Source of the DNA: JBCBDX01 sp039822005
GTDB taxonomy: Bacteria > Pseudomonadota > Alphaproteobacteria > Rhizobiales > Rhizobiaceae
DNA length: 64,000 nt
Direction of reading: 5' to 3'
NCBI GenBank assembly: GCA_039822005.1
Contig: JBCBMZ010000006.1
Coordinates: forward strand, 115,173 to 179,172
Below are positions 26,706 to 35,947 of the stretch, in pieces (within the stretch, counting starts at the first letter, position 1; each line of letters starts with the position of its first letter). A program made the position numbers and the translations under genes. A model generated the notes under the pieces. The model saw only the letters and a list, made by a program, of their open reading frames with translations, made no database searches and had not been told where the DNA came from.

Positions 26706-27774
26706 CTTCTTCGCCTGTGAGCAGCTTAGTTTGAAAGTCTTTGATCAATGCGTCGACCAACTCTTCAAGCTCACCCTCAATCACACGGTCGAGCTTGTAA
26801 AGTGTCAAGTTGATCCGGTGGTCCGTCACGCGCCCCTGAGGGAAATTATACGTTCTGATCCGTTCTGATCGATCACCGGAGCCTACCTGGACTTTGCGGG
26901 CCTCCGATCTCTCATCGGCTGCTTTTTGGCGTTCCATGTCGAAGAGGCGCGCACGCAGGATTTCCAACGCGCGGGCTTTGTTGCGGTGTTGGGACTTTTC
27001 GGCCTGAACCACAACAATTCCAGATGGGATATGGGTAATGCGTACCGCAGAATCAGTAGTGTTGACGTGCTGGCCGCCCGCGCCGGATGCTCGCATCGTG
27101 TCAATGCGTATGTCCTCGTTTTTGATTTCAACATCGACTTCGTTGGCTTGGGGCAAGACAGCTACCGTTGCGGCGGATGTGTGAATTCGACCGCCTGCTT
27201 CGGTCTCTGGCACTCGTTGGACGCGATGAACACCACTTTCAAATTTCAGCTTGGCGAACGCGCCTTTTCCGGCAACAGACGCGATGATTTCCTTAAATCC
27301 ACCGGCATCGCCTTCCGCCGAGGAGACAATTTCAACCTTCCAGCCCTGGTTTGCACTGTATCTTTCATACATGCGGAAGAGATCGCCGGCAAAAAGCGCG
27401 GCTTCCAATCCGCCGGTACCTGCTCTGATCTCCAAGATGACATCATTGTTGTCTGCCGCATCCTTGGGCAGCAGCAATAATTGTATTTGCTGGGTTTGTT
27501 CTGCAAGCTTTGTGTCTAGCTGAGCGGCTTCATCTTGCGCCAAGGAACGCATTTCCGCATCGGTATCCGGATCATCGAGCAGAAGCGCAAGGTCCTCGCG
27601 CTCCGCCTTGGAAGCTTCCAAGTCTCGAGCCGCCTTCACAATGTCTTCCAGCTCGGAATATTCGGCCGCCAGCTTCACATAAGTATCGCTGTCCGGTCCC
27701 GCGGCCATTTGCGCTTCAATCATTTCAAAGCGCTTTATCATTTGCGCGATTTTATCTGATGGTATGTCAAGCAT
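26698..27774 (-). CDS. prfA: peptide chain release factor 1
   Basis: 358 residues, reads UAA and UAG. Codon-recognition tripeptide Pro-Glu-Thr at 189-191 (RVPETEAGG), as in RF1 (PxT), and hydrolysis motif GGQ at 233-235 (GAGGQHVN). The start lies three bases after the ptsP stop, so ptsP-prfA-prmC form one operon. Confidence 0.97.
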   Translation of the reverse strand: MLDIPSDKIAQMIKRFEMIEAQMAAGPDSDTYVKLAAEYSELEDIVKAARDLEASKAEREDLALLLDDPDTDAEMRSLAQDEAAQLDTKLAEQTQQIQLLLLPKDAADNNDVILEIRAGTGGLEAALFAGDLFRMYERYSANQGWKVEIVSSAEGDAGGFKEIIASVAGKGAFAKLKFESGVHRVQRVPETEAGGRIHTSAATVAVLPQANEVDVEIKNEDIRIDTMRASGAGGQHVNTTDSAVRITHIPSGIVVVQAEKSQHRNKARALEILRARLFDMERQKAADERSEARKVQVGSGDRSERIRTYNFPQGRVTDHRINLTLYKLDRVIEGELEELVDALIKDFQTKLLTGEEDG

Positions 27775-27777
27775 TGC

Positions 27778-30063
27778 TTACAGACCTATCTTGACGCTAT
27801 CTGCGTAGCTGCTCACCAAGGGACGTAGATGGCCCTCAGGCACATGGTTGTCCAAAGCGTCCGAGACTAAGGTGCGCAATTTCACGACGTCGGTCTTCAA
27901 AAGCGCTGCTTTAACCGGGCCAATGGCCGCCGGTGCCATCGACAGACTTGTAATTCCCAAGGCGACCAACGTCATCGCCATGAGAGGTTTTCCGGCAATT
28001 TCCCCGCATAGTGTCAGTGATGTGCCGTGCTCCTCTGCTTTTTCGGCCACCATTTTCAGGGCACGCAAAAACGCGGGGTCAATGGGATCAAACCTGTCGG
28101 CAACCTTGGTGTTGCCACGGTCGGCGGCGACGAAGAACTGGAATAGATCGTTGGAGCCGACCGATACAAAGTCCGCTTCTGCCATCAATGCATCAATGTC
28201 AAAAAGTAGGGACGGCACCTCCAGCATTGCGCCGACGCTCAGTTTCAGCGGAAGGCCGTGACCAAATCGCGACAGATGGTGGACTTCATTGGTGATCAAG
28301 CGGCGTGCTGCCCGCAGTTCACTGACTTGAGTGACCATGGGAACCATGATGCGGAGTTCCCTTCCCGCGCAAGCTTTGAGCAATGCGCGCAGTTGCGTCT
28401 TGTACAAGCCGGTCCGGTCCAGTGCCAATCGAATAGCGCGCCAGCCAAGTGCCGGGTTTTCTTCCTCCGGTGCATTGCGAAAATAAGGCAAGACCTTGTC
28501 TCCGCCGATATCGAGCGTGCGGAACGTTACAGGTTTGCCATTAGCGCCATCTAAAACCTGACGGTAAAGCTTTTGTTGTTCCTCGGCACGGGGAAATGTT
28601 GCCGCGACCATGAACTGAAGTTCGGTACGGAAGAGACCTATACCCGCAGCGCCTGATTCTTCCATTTGCGGCAGGTCCACCATCAGGCCCGCATTCATGA
28701 AGAGGTTGAAGGCTGTTCCGTCTACGGTTTTGCAAGTCACATTGCGCAAACCGCGATATTCTGCCTGCCTCTTTGCCCGAAAGCGCACCTTTTCACCGTA
28801 GGCGGCTTGGACATCGAGTTGAGGTCGCAAATGCACATCGCCCGTCATGCCATCGACGATAATTGCGTCACCATGGTCCGCCATGGCGACAAAGCCTTTT
28901 GCACTGCCAACGACAGGAAGGCCAAGCGCCCGGGCGACAATCACCACGTGGCTTGTCGGGGTCCCTTCTTCCAGCACGAGTCCACGCAGTCTTTGGCGGG
29001 GATAGTCCAGCAACTCTGCTGCACCCATATGTCTGGCCACGATGATGGAGTCGTTGGGTAGCGTTGACTTACGCATTTCTTCATCGCCGCTGACAAGTTG
29101 GCGCAAGAGGCGGTTGGCCAGATCATCAAAATCGCTGAAGCGTTCTCGCAGATAGGGATCCGTTACTGAGGCCATGCGCGCGCGCATGTCGCTTTGTACC
29201 TTTTCGACACCGGCCTCTGCCGTGAGCCCATTACGCACCGCTTCTTCCATGCGGTCCACCCAGCCCTTGTCATGGGCAAACATTTTGAAAGTTTCGAGCA
29301 CTTCACGGTGCTCGCCTTCAAATTCGAGTTCGCGGCGCGCCAACATGTCATCAATTGTAAGGCGAAGCGAACCAAGCGCCTGTTGCAGACGCACCAATTC
29401 CTCATCGGAATTGTCGGAGAGCATTTCCGTAATTTCAACGCGTGGTTCGTGGAGAACAACATGTCCCAGACCAATACCGTCAGCCAAGGCGATGCCGCTG
29501 GCGCTCACCGGCTTGTTCAAATCAAGGTCAATGCCGGTAGAAGAAAGGCGGCGTAGATCGCCGGATGCGATCATTTCACCGATTACCATCGCAACGGTCT
29601 CAAGTGCTTCGGCTTCGTCTTCGGTGTATGCGCGTTCTGCTATGTTTTGGACGACCAGCACACCCAACGTGCGTCCGGCGCGCAAAACAGGCACGCCGAG
29701 AAATGAATGATAAAGTTCCTCACCGGTTTCCGGCAAATATTCAAATGCTGGGTGGTTTTGCGCATCCGTGAGTTTGAGCATACGCGACGATGCGGCGATG
29801 GTGCCGACCAGACCCTGTCCGAGTTTCAACTGTGATTGGTGCACCGCCTTCGGATTAAGGCCGACGGTTGCATAAAGTTCCAGCACGCCATCTGCGCGCA
29901 AAGCATAGACTGAACAAACCTCGGCGACCATTGACTGCGCGATTTGTTGAACGATCCGGTCAAGACGGGATTGCGCCTCCATTTGTTCCGCCATCAATTC
30001 GCGGATGCGGCGCAAAAGGACCCTTGGTCCGGCATTTATGTCGCGTGCGGGTGTGGCGTTCAT
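27778..30063 (-). CDS. ptsP: phosphoenolpyruvate-protein phosphotransferase EI-Ntr
   Basis: 761 residues: N-terminal GAF domain (about 1-165), then the PEP-utilising enzyme with phosphorylated His372 (GTPTSHVVIVARALG) and C-terminal PEP-binding barrel (GIGLFRTELQFM, GSNDLFQFF, LCGEIAGKP). It starts the nitrogen-related PTS relay (EI-Ntr, NPr, EIIA-Ntr), which in rhizobia regulates potassium, nitrogen and carbon storage. The GAF domain probably senses a nitrogen signal. It lies 45 bases after lysC. NPr and EIIA-Ntr are not in the window. Confidence 0.96.
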   Translation of the reverse strand: MNATPARDINAGPRVLLRRIRELMAEQMEAQSRLDRIVQQIAQSMVAEVCSVYALRADGVLELYATVGLNPKAVHQSQLKLGQGLVGTIAASSRMLKLTDAQNHPAFEYLPETGEELYHSFLGVPVLRAGRTLGVLVVQNIAERAYTEDEAEALETVAMVIGEMIASGDLRRLSSTGIDLDLNKPVSASGIALADGIGLGHVVLHEPRVEITEMLSDNSDEELVRLQQALGSLRLTIDDMLARRELEFEGEHREVLETFKMFAHDKGWVDRMEEAVRNGLTAEAGVEKVQSDMRARMASVTDPYLRERFSDFDDLANRLLRQLVSGDEEMRKSTLPNDSIIVARHMGAAELLDYPRQRLRGLVLEEGTPTSHVVIVARALGLPVVGSAKGFVAMADHGDAIIVDGMTGDVHLRPQLDVQAAYGEKVRFRAKRQAEYRGLRNVTCKTVDGTAFNLFMNAGLMVDLPQMEESGAAGIGLFRTELQFMVAATFPRAEEQQKLYRQVLDGANGKPVTFRTLDIGGDKVLPYFRNAPEEENPALGWRAIRLALDRTGLYKTQLRALLKACAGRELRIMVPMVTQVSELRAARRLITNEVHHLSRFGHGLPLKLSVGAMLEVPSLLFDIDALMAEADFVSVGSNDLFQFFVAADRGNTKVADRFDPIDPAFLRALKMVAEKAEEHGTSLTLCGEIAGKPLMAMTLVALGITSLSMAPAAIGPVKAALLKTDVVKLRTLVSDALDNHVPEGHLRPLVSSYADSVKIGL

Positions 30064-30108
30064 GGATTATTGTCATCTTCCCAAAAGTTAAATGGGAAAA
30101 TGCGCGCC

Positions 30109-31386
30109 TTATGCGGCTTTGTCGAGGCCATAGACACCGTGCAACGTACGAACCGCAAGTTCGGCATATGGCCCATCGATCAAAATCGAAATTTTTATTT
30201 CAGATGTCGTGATGGCGCGGATATTGATCGATTTGTCGGCCAGCGCCTGAAATGCGGTGGCCGCCACGCCCGCGTGTGAGCGCATGCCGATACCGATCAC
30301 CGAGACTTTTACCAAGCCGGTTTCGGATTGTACGGTATCGTAGCCGATGGCTTCTTTGTCGTGATCCAGTGCGGAAACGGCTTTTTCCACATCGCCAGAG
30401 GGTACTGTAAAAGTCATGTCGGTGAATTGGCCGTCAGCGGAAATATTCTGGACGATCATGTCAACATTGATGCCATTGTCTGCCAATGGACCGAAGATGG
30501 AAGCGGAAATGCCGGGTCGGTCTTGCAGACGGCGTAACGAAATCTGCGCTTCATCCTTGGTGTAGGCGATGCCGGTTACTGTCTGCTTTTCCACGATTTC
30601 ATCCTCGTTACAAATGAGTGTGCCGGGCGGGTTTTGCGGGTCGTTCATGCCCGGTGCATCGGGTTCATCAAATGAGGAGCGGACAAAAGTGCGCACATTG
30701 TGCACCATTGCCATCTCAACAGATCGGACCTGCAGCACCTTTGCGCCCAAGGACGCCATTTCTAGCATTTCCTCATACGAAACCCGAGACAAGCGTCTGG
30801 CGTTTGGTTCTATGCGCGGGTCGGTGGTGTAAACCCCATCCACGTCGGTGTAGATGTCACAACGATTGGCCTTGACTGCCGCAGCGATCGCCACTGCCGA
30901 TGTGTCCGAGCCACCCCGTCCCAATGTTGCGATGCGATTGTCCGGGCCAATGCCCTGAAATCCCGCTACCACAGCGACCTGGTTGAGCCCCATGCGGCGA
31001 ATGATCTCCGATCCATCAATCTCTTCAATGCGCGCTGCGCCGTGGGCATTATCTGTCTGCAGTGATATCTGCCAACCCTGCCATGAACGTGCGTCAACGC
31101 CAATTGATTGAAGAGCAATTGCTAATAGGCCGCTTGTGACCTGCTCGCCCGATGCGACGATTGCGTCATACTCCCGGGCGTCGTAAAAAGATGCATTAGC
31201 GCCCGTTACCTTTGGCATCTCATTGACCCAACCCACAAGTTCGTTGGTTTTGCCGGCCATGGCGGATACGACGACTGCGACTTCATTGCCGTTGTCAACT
31301 TCGCGTTTCACGTGGCGGGCAACATTGTGGATGCGCTTAAGATCGGCGACGGAAGTGCCGCCGAATTTCATGACGATGCGGGCCAT
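30109..31386 (-). CDS. lysC: aspartate kinase
   Basis: 425 residues. Phosphorylates aspartate at the entry to lysine, threonine and methionine synthesis. Catalytic KFGGTSVA at 7-14; GRGGSDTSAVAIAAA mid-protein; two C-terminal ACT domains (about 265 onward) that bind lysine and threonine for feedback control. It heads the lysC-ptsP-prfA-prmC block and diverges from ubiG. Confidence 0.96.
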   Translation of the reverse strand: MARIVMKFGGTSVADLKRIHNVARHVKREVDNGNEVAVVVSAMAGKTNELVGWVNEMPKVTGANASFYDAREYDAIVASGEQVTSGLLAIALQSIGVDARSWQGWQISLQTDNAHGAARIEEIDGSEIIRRMGLNQVAVVAGFQGIGPDNRIATLGRGGSDTSAVAIAAAVKANRCDIYTDVDGVYTTDPRIEPNARRLSRVSYEEMLEMASLGAKVLQVRSVEMAMVHNVRTFVRSSFDEPDAPGMNDPQNPPGTLICNEDEIVEKQTVTGIAYTKDEAQISLRRLQDRPGISASIFGPLADNGINVDMIVQNISADGQFTDMTFTVPSGDVEKAVSALDHDKEAIGYDTVQSETGLVKVSVIGIGMRSHAGVAATAFQALADKSINIRAITTSEIKISILIDGPYAELAVRTLHGVYGLDKAA

Positions 31387-31534
31387 TTTGGATGGGCTCT
31401 TTGATGTTCTTCGTTGACGCGTGTGCGTTCGCAGGCGTCCATAGACAAAAGGGTGCGGCGCTGCAAGTTGGCCCTATGGGTTGACTTATTCCGTGTCGCG
31501 CCCGACTTCCGACCCACGAGAAAGGGAGTTTTTC

Positions 31535-32281
31535 ATGTCAGCTTCAAAATCGACCACGATTGATGACGCCGAAGTTGAACGGTTTTCAAAGCTTGCTGCT
31601 GAATGGTGGAACCCGACCGGCAAATTCAAGCCGTTGCACAAATTCAATCCCGTTCGGCTGACATACATCCGCAAGACAGTCATTGAGCGGTTTGGTTTGG
31701 ATCAAAAGATCAGCAAGCCTTTTGAGGGTTTGCGTATTTTGGATATTGGGTGTGGCGGCGGTTTGTTGAGCGAACCGATGGCTCGACTTGGCGCGGATGT
31801 CATGGGTGCCGATGCGTCGGAGACAAATATTGAAGTGGCGAAAATTCACGCAGCTCAATCTGAACTTGATATCGACTATCGCGCCACGACATCCGAGAAC
31901 TTGCAAGAGGCTGGCGAAACGTTCGATGTCATACTCAATATGGAGGTTGTTGAACATGTTGCTGATGTCGATCTTTTCATCAAGTCATGTGCCGCCATGG
32001 TGAAGCCTGGTGGCCTGATGTTCATCGCGACGATCAACCGGACATCAAAAGCGAGGTTTTTAGCGCTCTTTATGGCGGAAACCGTGTTGCGTTGGTTGCC
32101 AAAGGGCACACACCAATATGAGAAGCTGGTGACACCTTTTGAACTGGACGCGGCGCTTCGTGACACTGGTATGGTGGTATTCAAGCGGGACGGCGTTTTT
32201 TATAATTTGTTTGCCGATGAATGGCGTCTTAGCACCGACATGGACGTCAATTATATGGTTGTGGCTAAACATATCGGTTAG
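31535..32281 (+). CDS. ubiG: ubiquinone biosynthesis O-methyltransferase
   Basis: 248 residues from ATG 31535, chosen for the strong AAAGGGAG before it. Catalyses both O-methylations in ubiquinone synthesis. SAM-binding DIGCGGG at 70-76, and the family blocks EWWNPTGKFKPLHKFNP and LMFIATINRT. The stop codon sits inside a perfect hairpin (separate entry). Confidence 0.96.
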   Translation: MSASKSTTIDDAEVERFSKLAAEWWNPTGKFKPLHKFNPVRLTYIRKTVIERFGLDQKISKPFEGLRILDIGCGGGLLSEPMARLGADVMGADASETNIEVAKIHAAQSELDIDYRATTSENLQEAGETFDVILNMEVVEHVADVDLFIKSCAAMVKPGGLMFIATINRTSKARFLALFMAETVLRWLPKGTHQYEKLVTPFELDAALRDTGMVVFKRDGVFYNLFADEWRLSTDMDVNYMVVAKHIG

Positions 32282-32303
32282 TAAACGCTGACCGATATGT
32301 TTA
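32266..32303. terminator. perfect 13-bp inverted repeat over the ubiG stop codon
   Basis: TAAACATATCGGT at 32266-32278 pairs exactly with ACCGATATGTTTA at 32291-32303 around a 12-base loop. It lies between convergent ubiG and thioredoxin genes, the right place for a two-way terminator, but there is no long T-run after it, so it could equally stabilise the mRNA ends. Confidence 0.55.
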
Positions 32304-32325
32304 GATGTTAGAGTTAACTAACCTA

Positions 32326-32724
32326 TTAAAGCCCTAAATCCATTAGCGCTTTTATCTGCGTTTCGGTGGTGCCGGCCACTATACGCCCCAGCTCTGCATC
32401 GCCACGCAGGACAAGCAGGGTAGATCGGCGCGGTATGTTGCGTGATTTGGTGACGTCCTCGTCTTTATAGGTGTCCCAATCAACCTTGATGAAAGTCATC
32501 GCCTGATCATAGGCGGGATTTTGTTCCCGTAGCGCCGTGATCACCCGATCCTGCCGCGCGCATGTTGAACACCATGTTGCCGAATAGTCTACAAATACGG
32601 TTTTGCCGGCATTCAACGCGGTCTGGATGGCACCCGGTTTATAGTCAACAAATCCGGCCGCTTTGGCGGTGATGGGTGCCAGCATTATGGAGGCGGTGCC
32701 GATGATGAATGTACGTCTTTGCAT
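32326..32724 (-). CDS. exported thioredoxin-like protein
   Basis: 132 residues from ATG 32724. The start MQRRTFIIGTAS has a twin-arginine pattern followed by a hydrophobic segment and TAKAAG, so it may be exported by Tat. The redox motif is WCSTC with Cys52 and Cys55. The final part GTTETQIKALMDLG matches the thioredoxin fold. It follows the CcdA gene by 14 bases, so it likely receives electrons from CcdA in the periplasm, like the C-terminal domain of DsbD. Confidence 0.88.
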   Translation of the reverse strand: MQRRTFIIGTASIMLAPITAKAAGFVDYKPGAIQTALNAGKTVFVDYSATWCSTCARQDRVITALREQNPAYDQAMTFIKVDWDTYKDEDVTKSRNIPRRSTLLVLRGDAELGRIVAGTTETQIKALMDLGL

Positions 32725-32738
32725 GGTGAAGTTTCCTT

Positions 32739-33452
32739 TTAGAACATGACAGAGAGGTCTTGCAGCCAGATTGGCATGATGTTCAGCAGCCATTCTTCGA
32801 TTATGTGATGCAACTGAAAGAAAAGCATGAGGCCGATGGTGATGAAGGCGGCTCCAATGATGGGCTTGGAGCGCTCCGCCAAGCCACGGAAGGTCTGTGC
32901 GCGGGTGCGGATGGTTTCTTTTGCGCCTATCCCGAGCCCGATTGTAAATGTGGAAACGCCCAGGGCAAAAAACGCCATAATGAGGGCAACGTAGCCCAGA
33001 TTTTGGCCTTGTGAGGCAAGCGCGATTGCACCTCCAAGTGTTGGGCCAATACAGGGCGACCAGACGGTGCCGAGTAACATGCCGCCGACGAACTGCCCGC
33101 GCAACGAAGCGGTATCCACATTGTTCAACTGAACATCCGCGCCCGACGCGATGCCAGCTGTGGCCAGTTCGAAGCGTTTGGCGAACATCGGCACGACCAA
33201 TACCGTGCCAAAGCCAATCATTAACAAAGCGCCGAACTGTGCAAGCCGATCCTGTGTCAGGCCGATACTGCTGCCAAAGGCCGTGACGAGGACCCCGAAG
33301 ACAATGAAAGTAAAACTCATTCCGGCGGCCAGTGCGATGGGACCATACCTGCTGGCGTTCAATGCCGTGATCAATACGATTGGTAATACCGGAAGGACGC
33401 AGGGATTTATAAGCGTCAGAAGTCCCGCAAGGTATGCAAAAACCAGTTCCAT
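32739..33452 (-). CDS. ccdA: CcdA/DsbD-type thiol transporter
   Basis: 237 residues from ATG 33452 (MELVFAYLAGLL). About six transmembrane segments. The cysteine pair is in LINPCVLPVLP (first segment) and VWSPCIGPTLGGA (fourth). The family carries reducing power from cytosolic thioredoxin across the membrane. Paired with the exported thioredoxin downstream; cytochrome c maturation genes are not nearby, so the client is open. Confidence 0.93.
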   Translation of the reverse strand: MELVFAYLAGLLTLINPCVLPVLPIVLITALNASRYGPIALAAGMSFTFIVFGVLVTAFGSSIGLTQDRLAQFGALLMIGFGTVLVVPMFAKRFELATAGIASGADVQLNNVDTASLRGQFVGGMLLGTVWSPCIGPTLGGAIALASQGQNLGYVALIMAFFALGVSTFTIGLGIGAKETIRTRAQTFRGLAERSKPIIGAAFITIGLMLFFQLHHIIEEWLLNIMPIWLQDLSVMF

Positions 33453-33554
33453 GATATTTGCCGAAGAGTTGCAATACCTCCGATTTATTGGAGGATCGGC
33501 AAAGTACAATTCACACGTCTACACAATCGTGTGTAGAGGTTTTCGGCAATCCGA

Positions 33555-33998
33555 TCAGTTCAACTCTTCGGGGTCGGGCAGGTCCGGCAAAGGCATTATT
33601 TCGATGCCTTCTTCGACCAGTTCTTCCACTTCATCCGGCTTTGCCTGACCGTAAATAGGTGCAGCGTTTTTTTCGCCATAATGCATTTGGCGGGCTTCTT
33701 CGGGAAACTTTTCGCCAACGTCGGTGGCTTGTTCTTTTACCTTCGTCGTTAATTCTCGAAGCTTTCCGATATATTCAGCTTGCGCCATTTGCGCAGCGGT
33801 CATGAGGACGGTTTGTTGGCGGGCATCCTTCGCGCGTCCCGTTGCAACAGAAGGTGCCATAAGTGCTTTTTGAACGTGCGAAGAAGCGCAGAGCGGGCAT
33901 TCAACAAAGCCTCGTTTTACCTGTGTTTCAAAGTCGTCATTGGAGCGGAACCAGGCTTCAAACTCGTGGTTTTGACGGCATATCAGAGTGAACTTCAT
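33555..33998 (-). CDS. DUF1178 protein
   Basis: 147 residues. N-terminal MKFTLICRQNHEFEAWFRS and VECPLCASSHVQKALMAP: Cys7, with the CPLC pair, suggests a zinc ribbon. A C-terminal acidic tail (DEVEELVEEGIEIMPLPD) follows. Function unknown. The ATG overlaps the nitrilase stop by four bases, and the order comF-grxC-nitrilase-DUF1178 is common in rhizobia. Confidence 0.9.
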   Translation of the reverse strand: MKFTLICRQNHEFEAWFRSNDDFETQVKRGFVECPLCASSHVQKALMAPSVATGRAKDARQQTVLMTAAQMAQAEYIGKLRELTTKVKEQATDVGEKFPEEARQMHYGEKNAAPIYGQAKPDEVEELVEEGIEIMPLPDLPDPEELN

Positions 33999-34837
33999 AA
34001 CGAGGCTTTTGGCATGGATTGATCAAGTCCGTCAAAGTGGCGGGCATTTTGCAGATTTGGTATTTTGGCTCGTGCTTGGGTGACGGCGTCCATATCCAAA
34101 TTGGCAAAGATGATGCCGGGTGCGTCGTCATTTTTCTCAGCGACAATGTTGCCCCACGGATCGATGATCAATGAATGGCCATAGGTCTCGCGACCGTCGT
34201 CATGTTGCCCGCCTTGGGCGCTGGCGACCACGTAAGCCCCGTTTTCGATCGCACGTGAGCGCAACAGGGCGTGCCAGTGTGCTTGGCCTGTTTGGCGTGT
34301 GAAGGCTGCCGGAATTGTCAATATGTGCGCACCTAGTATCGATAGCGTTCTGAATAGATGAGGGAATCGCACATCATAGCAAATACCGAAGCCCATGATT
34401 GCGCCGTCGATCGGCGCGACAACACTTTGTGACCCCGGCGTATAGGTCGCGCTCTCGCGCCAACTTTCACCATTATCCAGATCTACATCGAACATGTGTA
34501 TCTTGTCATATGACGCGGTAAGCTCGCCACTGGGTGAAAAAAGCCCCGCCCGATTGGCGGCAAAACCGTTTCCCAGATCAATCGGTGTTGAGCCGACATG
34601 AAGCCATAGATCGTACTTTTCGGCTAATTGCGCGGCTTCGGCAAAAACCGGATCATCCTCTTGAGGCTTGATTGCGCCAAAGAGCGCTTTCGGGTTCTTC
34701 TCGATCAGCCCGGTCATCTCCGGCGTTTGCACATAGCGGGCTCCGCCGGCGGACGCGTCACCAACCAAAGTGCGCATGGCGGCTACATTTTCCGCCGGAC
34801 TTGTCGTCGACCGCATTTGGATGGCTGCAACCCGCAT
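33995..34837 (-). CDS. carbon-nitrogen hydrolase, NIT1/NIT2-like amidase
   Basis: 280 residues with the nitrilase triad Glu40 (VQTPEMTG), Lys112 (SYDKIHMFDVDL) and Cys153 (GICYDVRFPHLF). DKIHMFDVD and GICYDVRFP match NIT1/NIT2, which hydrolyse deaminated glutathione or omega-amides. The adjacent glutaredoxin gene, five bases away, fits a glutathione-repair role, but the substrate is inferred. Translationally coupled to DUF1178. Confidence 0.93.
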   Translation of the reverse strand: MRVAAIQMRSTTSPAENVAAMRTLVGDASAGGARYVQTPEMTGLIEKNPKALFGAIKPQEDDPVFAEAAQLAEKYDLWLHVGSTPIDLGNGFAANRAGLFSPSGELTASYDKIHMFDVDLDNGESWRESATYTPGSQSVVAPIDGAIMGFGICYDVRFPHLFRTLSILGAHILTIPAAFTRQTGQAHWHALLRSRAIENGAYVVASAQGGQHDDGRETYGHSLIIDPWGNIVAEKNDDAPGIIFANLDMDAVTQARAKIPNLQNARHFDGLDQSMPKASL

Positions 34838-34842
34838 TTCAA

Positions 34843-35100
34843 TTACCCCGTCAGCAGGTCGTCGAGTTTGCCTGTGCGCTCAAGCGCATTGAGATCATCA
34901 AAGCCGCCGACATGTGTTTCGTTAATAAAGATTTGCGGAAAGGTTGCCCGGCCATTGGCCTTTTGTATCATTTCCTTCTTCAATGCCGCATCAAAAGTGG
35001 CATCAAATTCGCGGTACGACACTTCCTTGCCATCCAGCAGGCGTTTTGCCGCTGTACAAAAGCCGCACAATTGGCGGGTATAAATGACAATATCAGCCAT
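34843..35100 (-). CDS. grxC: glutaredoxin 3
   Basis: 85 residues from ATG 35100 (MADIVIYTRQ). Dithiol active site CGFC at Cys12 and Cys15, then TFPQIFINETHVGGFDDL, the glutathione-binding part. Reduces protein-glutathione disulfides in the cytosol using glutathione. It lies between comF and the nitrilase gene, 13 bases after comF. Confidence 0.96.
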   Translation of the reverse strand: MADIVIYTRQLCGFCTAAKRLLDGKEVSYREFDATFDAALKKEMIQKANGRATFPQIFINETHVGGFDDLNALERTGKLDDLLTG

Positions 35101-35113
35101 CAAAATCTCCCAG

Positions 35114-35899
35114 TTACGTGCGCGGATATAGGCGCTCATGCAAGGCTGGAAAAGCCTTTCTCGGTGGTTTGATTGGTTCAATCAAATCCGGCACCACCCG
35201 TGAGAATGTCAGCACATAGACTTTGTCGGCTTTTGCCCGCTTTAATGCGCGCGCAGCGGCGTTTACCGTCGCTCCAGTGGTATAGACGTCGTCTACCAGC
35301 ATGACCCGCCGACCTTGTACGTTGATTTGATGGCCATCACGAACCAAGAATGAGCCACTGACGTTTGCCTCGCGCTCGGTGGCGGTTAGTCCGACTTGTG
35401 GTCTGGTCGCGCGTTTGCGCACGAGTGAAGTCGTATCAATTTCCAAGTCTGTTAGCTTGCCGATGTTTCGCGCAAGTTCTGCAGCCTGATTGTAACGCCT
35501 TTTTAAAAAGCGCCGCCAATGTAAGGGAATTGGCATCAAGATGTTTGTATCCTCGATCATTGGACTTCCAGCCCGCACCATCCAACGTGCCATCAATGGT
35601 GCGAGCAACAAATGGTCATTATATTTCAATCGGCTGACCAGTTGCCGGGCGGTTCCCATATGTACCGCCGCAGCCCTGGCCATTGTGTAGTCAGGCATAT
35701 CTGCAATAGCCTCGGCGCTCACTATGCCCTTTCCAAAATCATGCGCAAAAGGCATTCCGGTAAGCGCACACACCGGATCGTCGATCAGGACGACGTCCTT
35801 CCAGCATTGCGCACACAATGCGCCATGGTGGCCCACATGCCTTCCACAAGTCATACAGGCATCGGGAAACAGGATGTGGCGAACGGACCTAGCCGTCAT
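35114..35899 (-). CDS. comF: ComF family phosphoribosyltransferase-like protein
   Basis: 261 residues from ATG 35899 (MTARSVRHILFPDACMTCG). The N-terminal zinc finger uses Cys15, Cys18, Cys29 and Cys32; the phosphoribosyltransferase motif LVDDVYTTGAT is at 201-211. In transformable bacteria ComFC helps bring in single-stranded DNA; elsewhere its job is unclear. First gene of the comF-grxC-nitrilase-DUF1178 operon; it diverges from a methyltransferase gene. Confidence 0.92.
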   Translation of the reverse strand: MTARSVRHILFPDACMTCGRHVGHHGALCAQCWKDVVLIDDPVCALTGMPFAHDFGKGIVSAEAIADMPDYTMARAAAVHMGTARQLVSRLKYNDHLLLAPLMARWMVRAGSPMIEDTNILMPIPLHWRRFLKRRYNQAAELARNIGKLTDLEIDTTSLVRKRATRPQVGLTATEREANVSGSFLVRDGHQINVQGRRVMLVDDVYTTGATVNAAARALKRAKADKVYVLTFSRVVPDLIEPIKPPRKAFPALHERLYPRT

Positions 35900-35947
35900 T
35901 TTGATTAATGATTGCACCCAAATTGCCCCTTGGATAAGAGGCCCACT

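Noticed and set aside
32725..33474. Long upstream extension of the thioredoxin frame across the CcdA gene
   Set aside because: CcdA is real in another frame with all its membrane segments; the thioredoxin has its own ATG and export signal at 32724.
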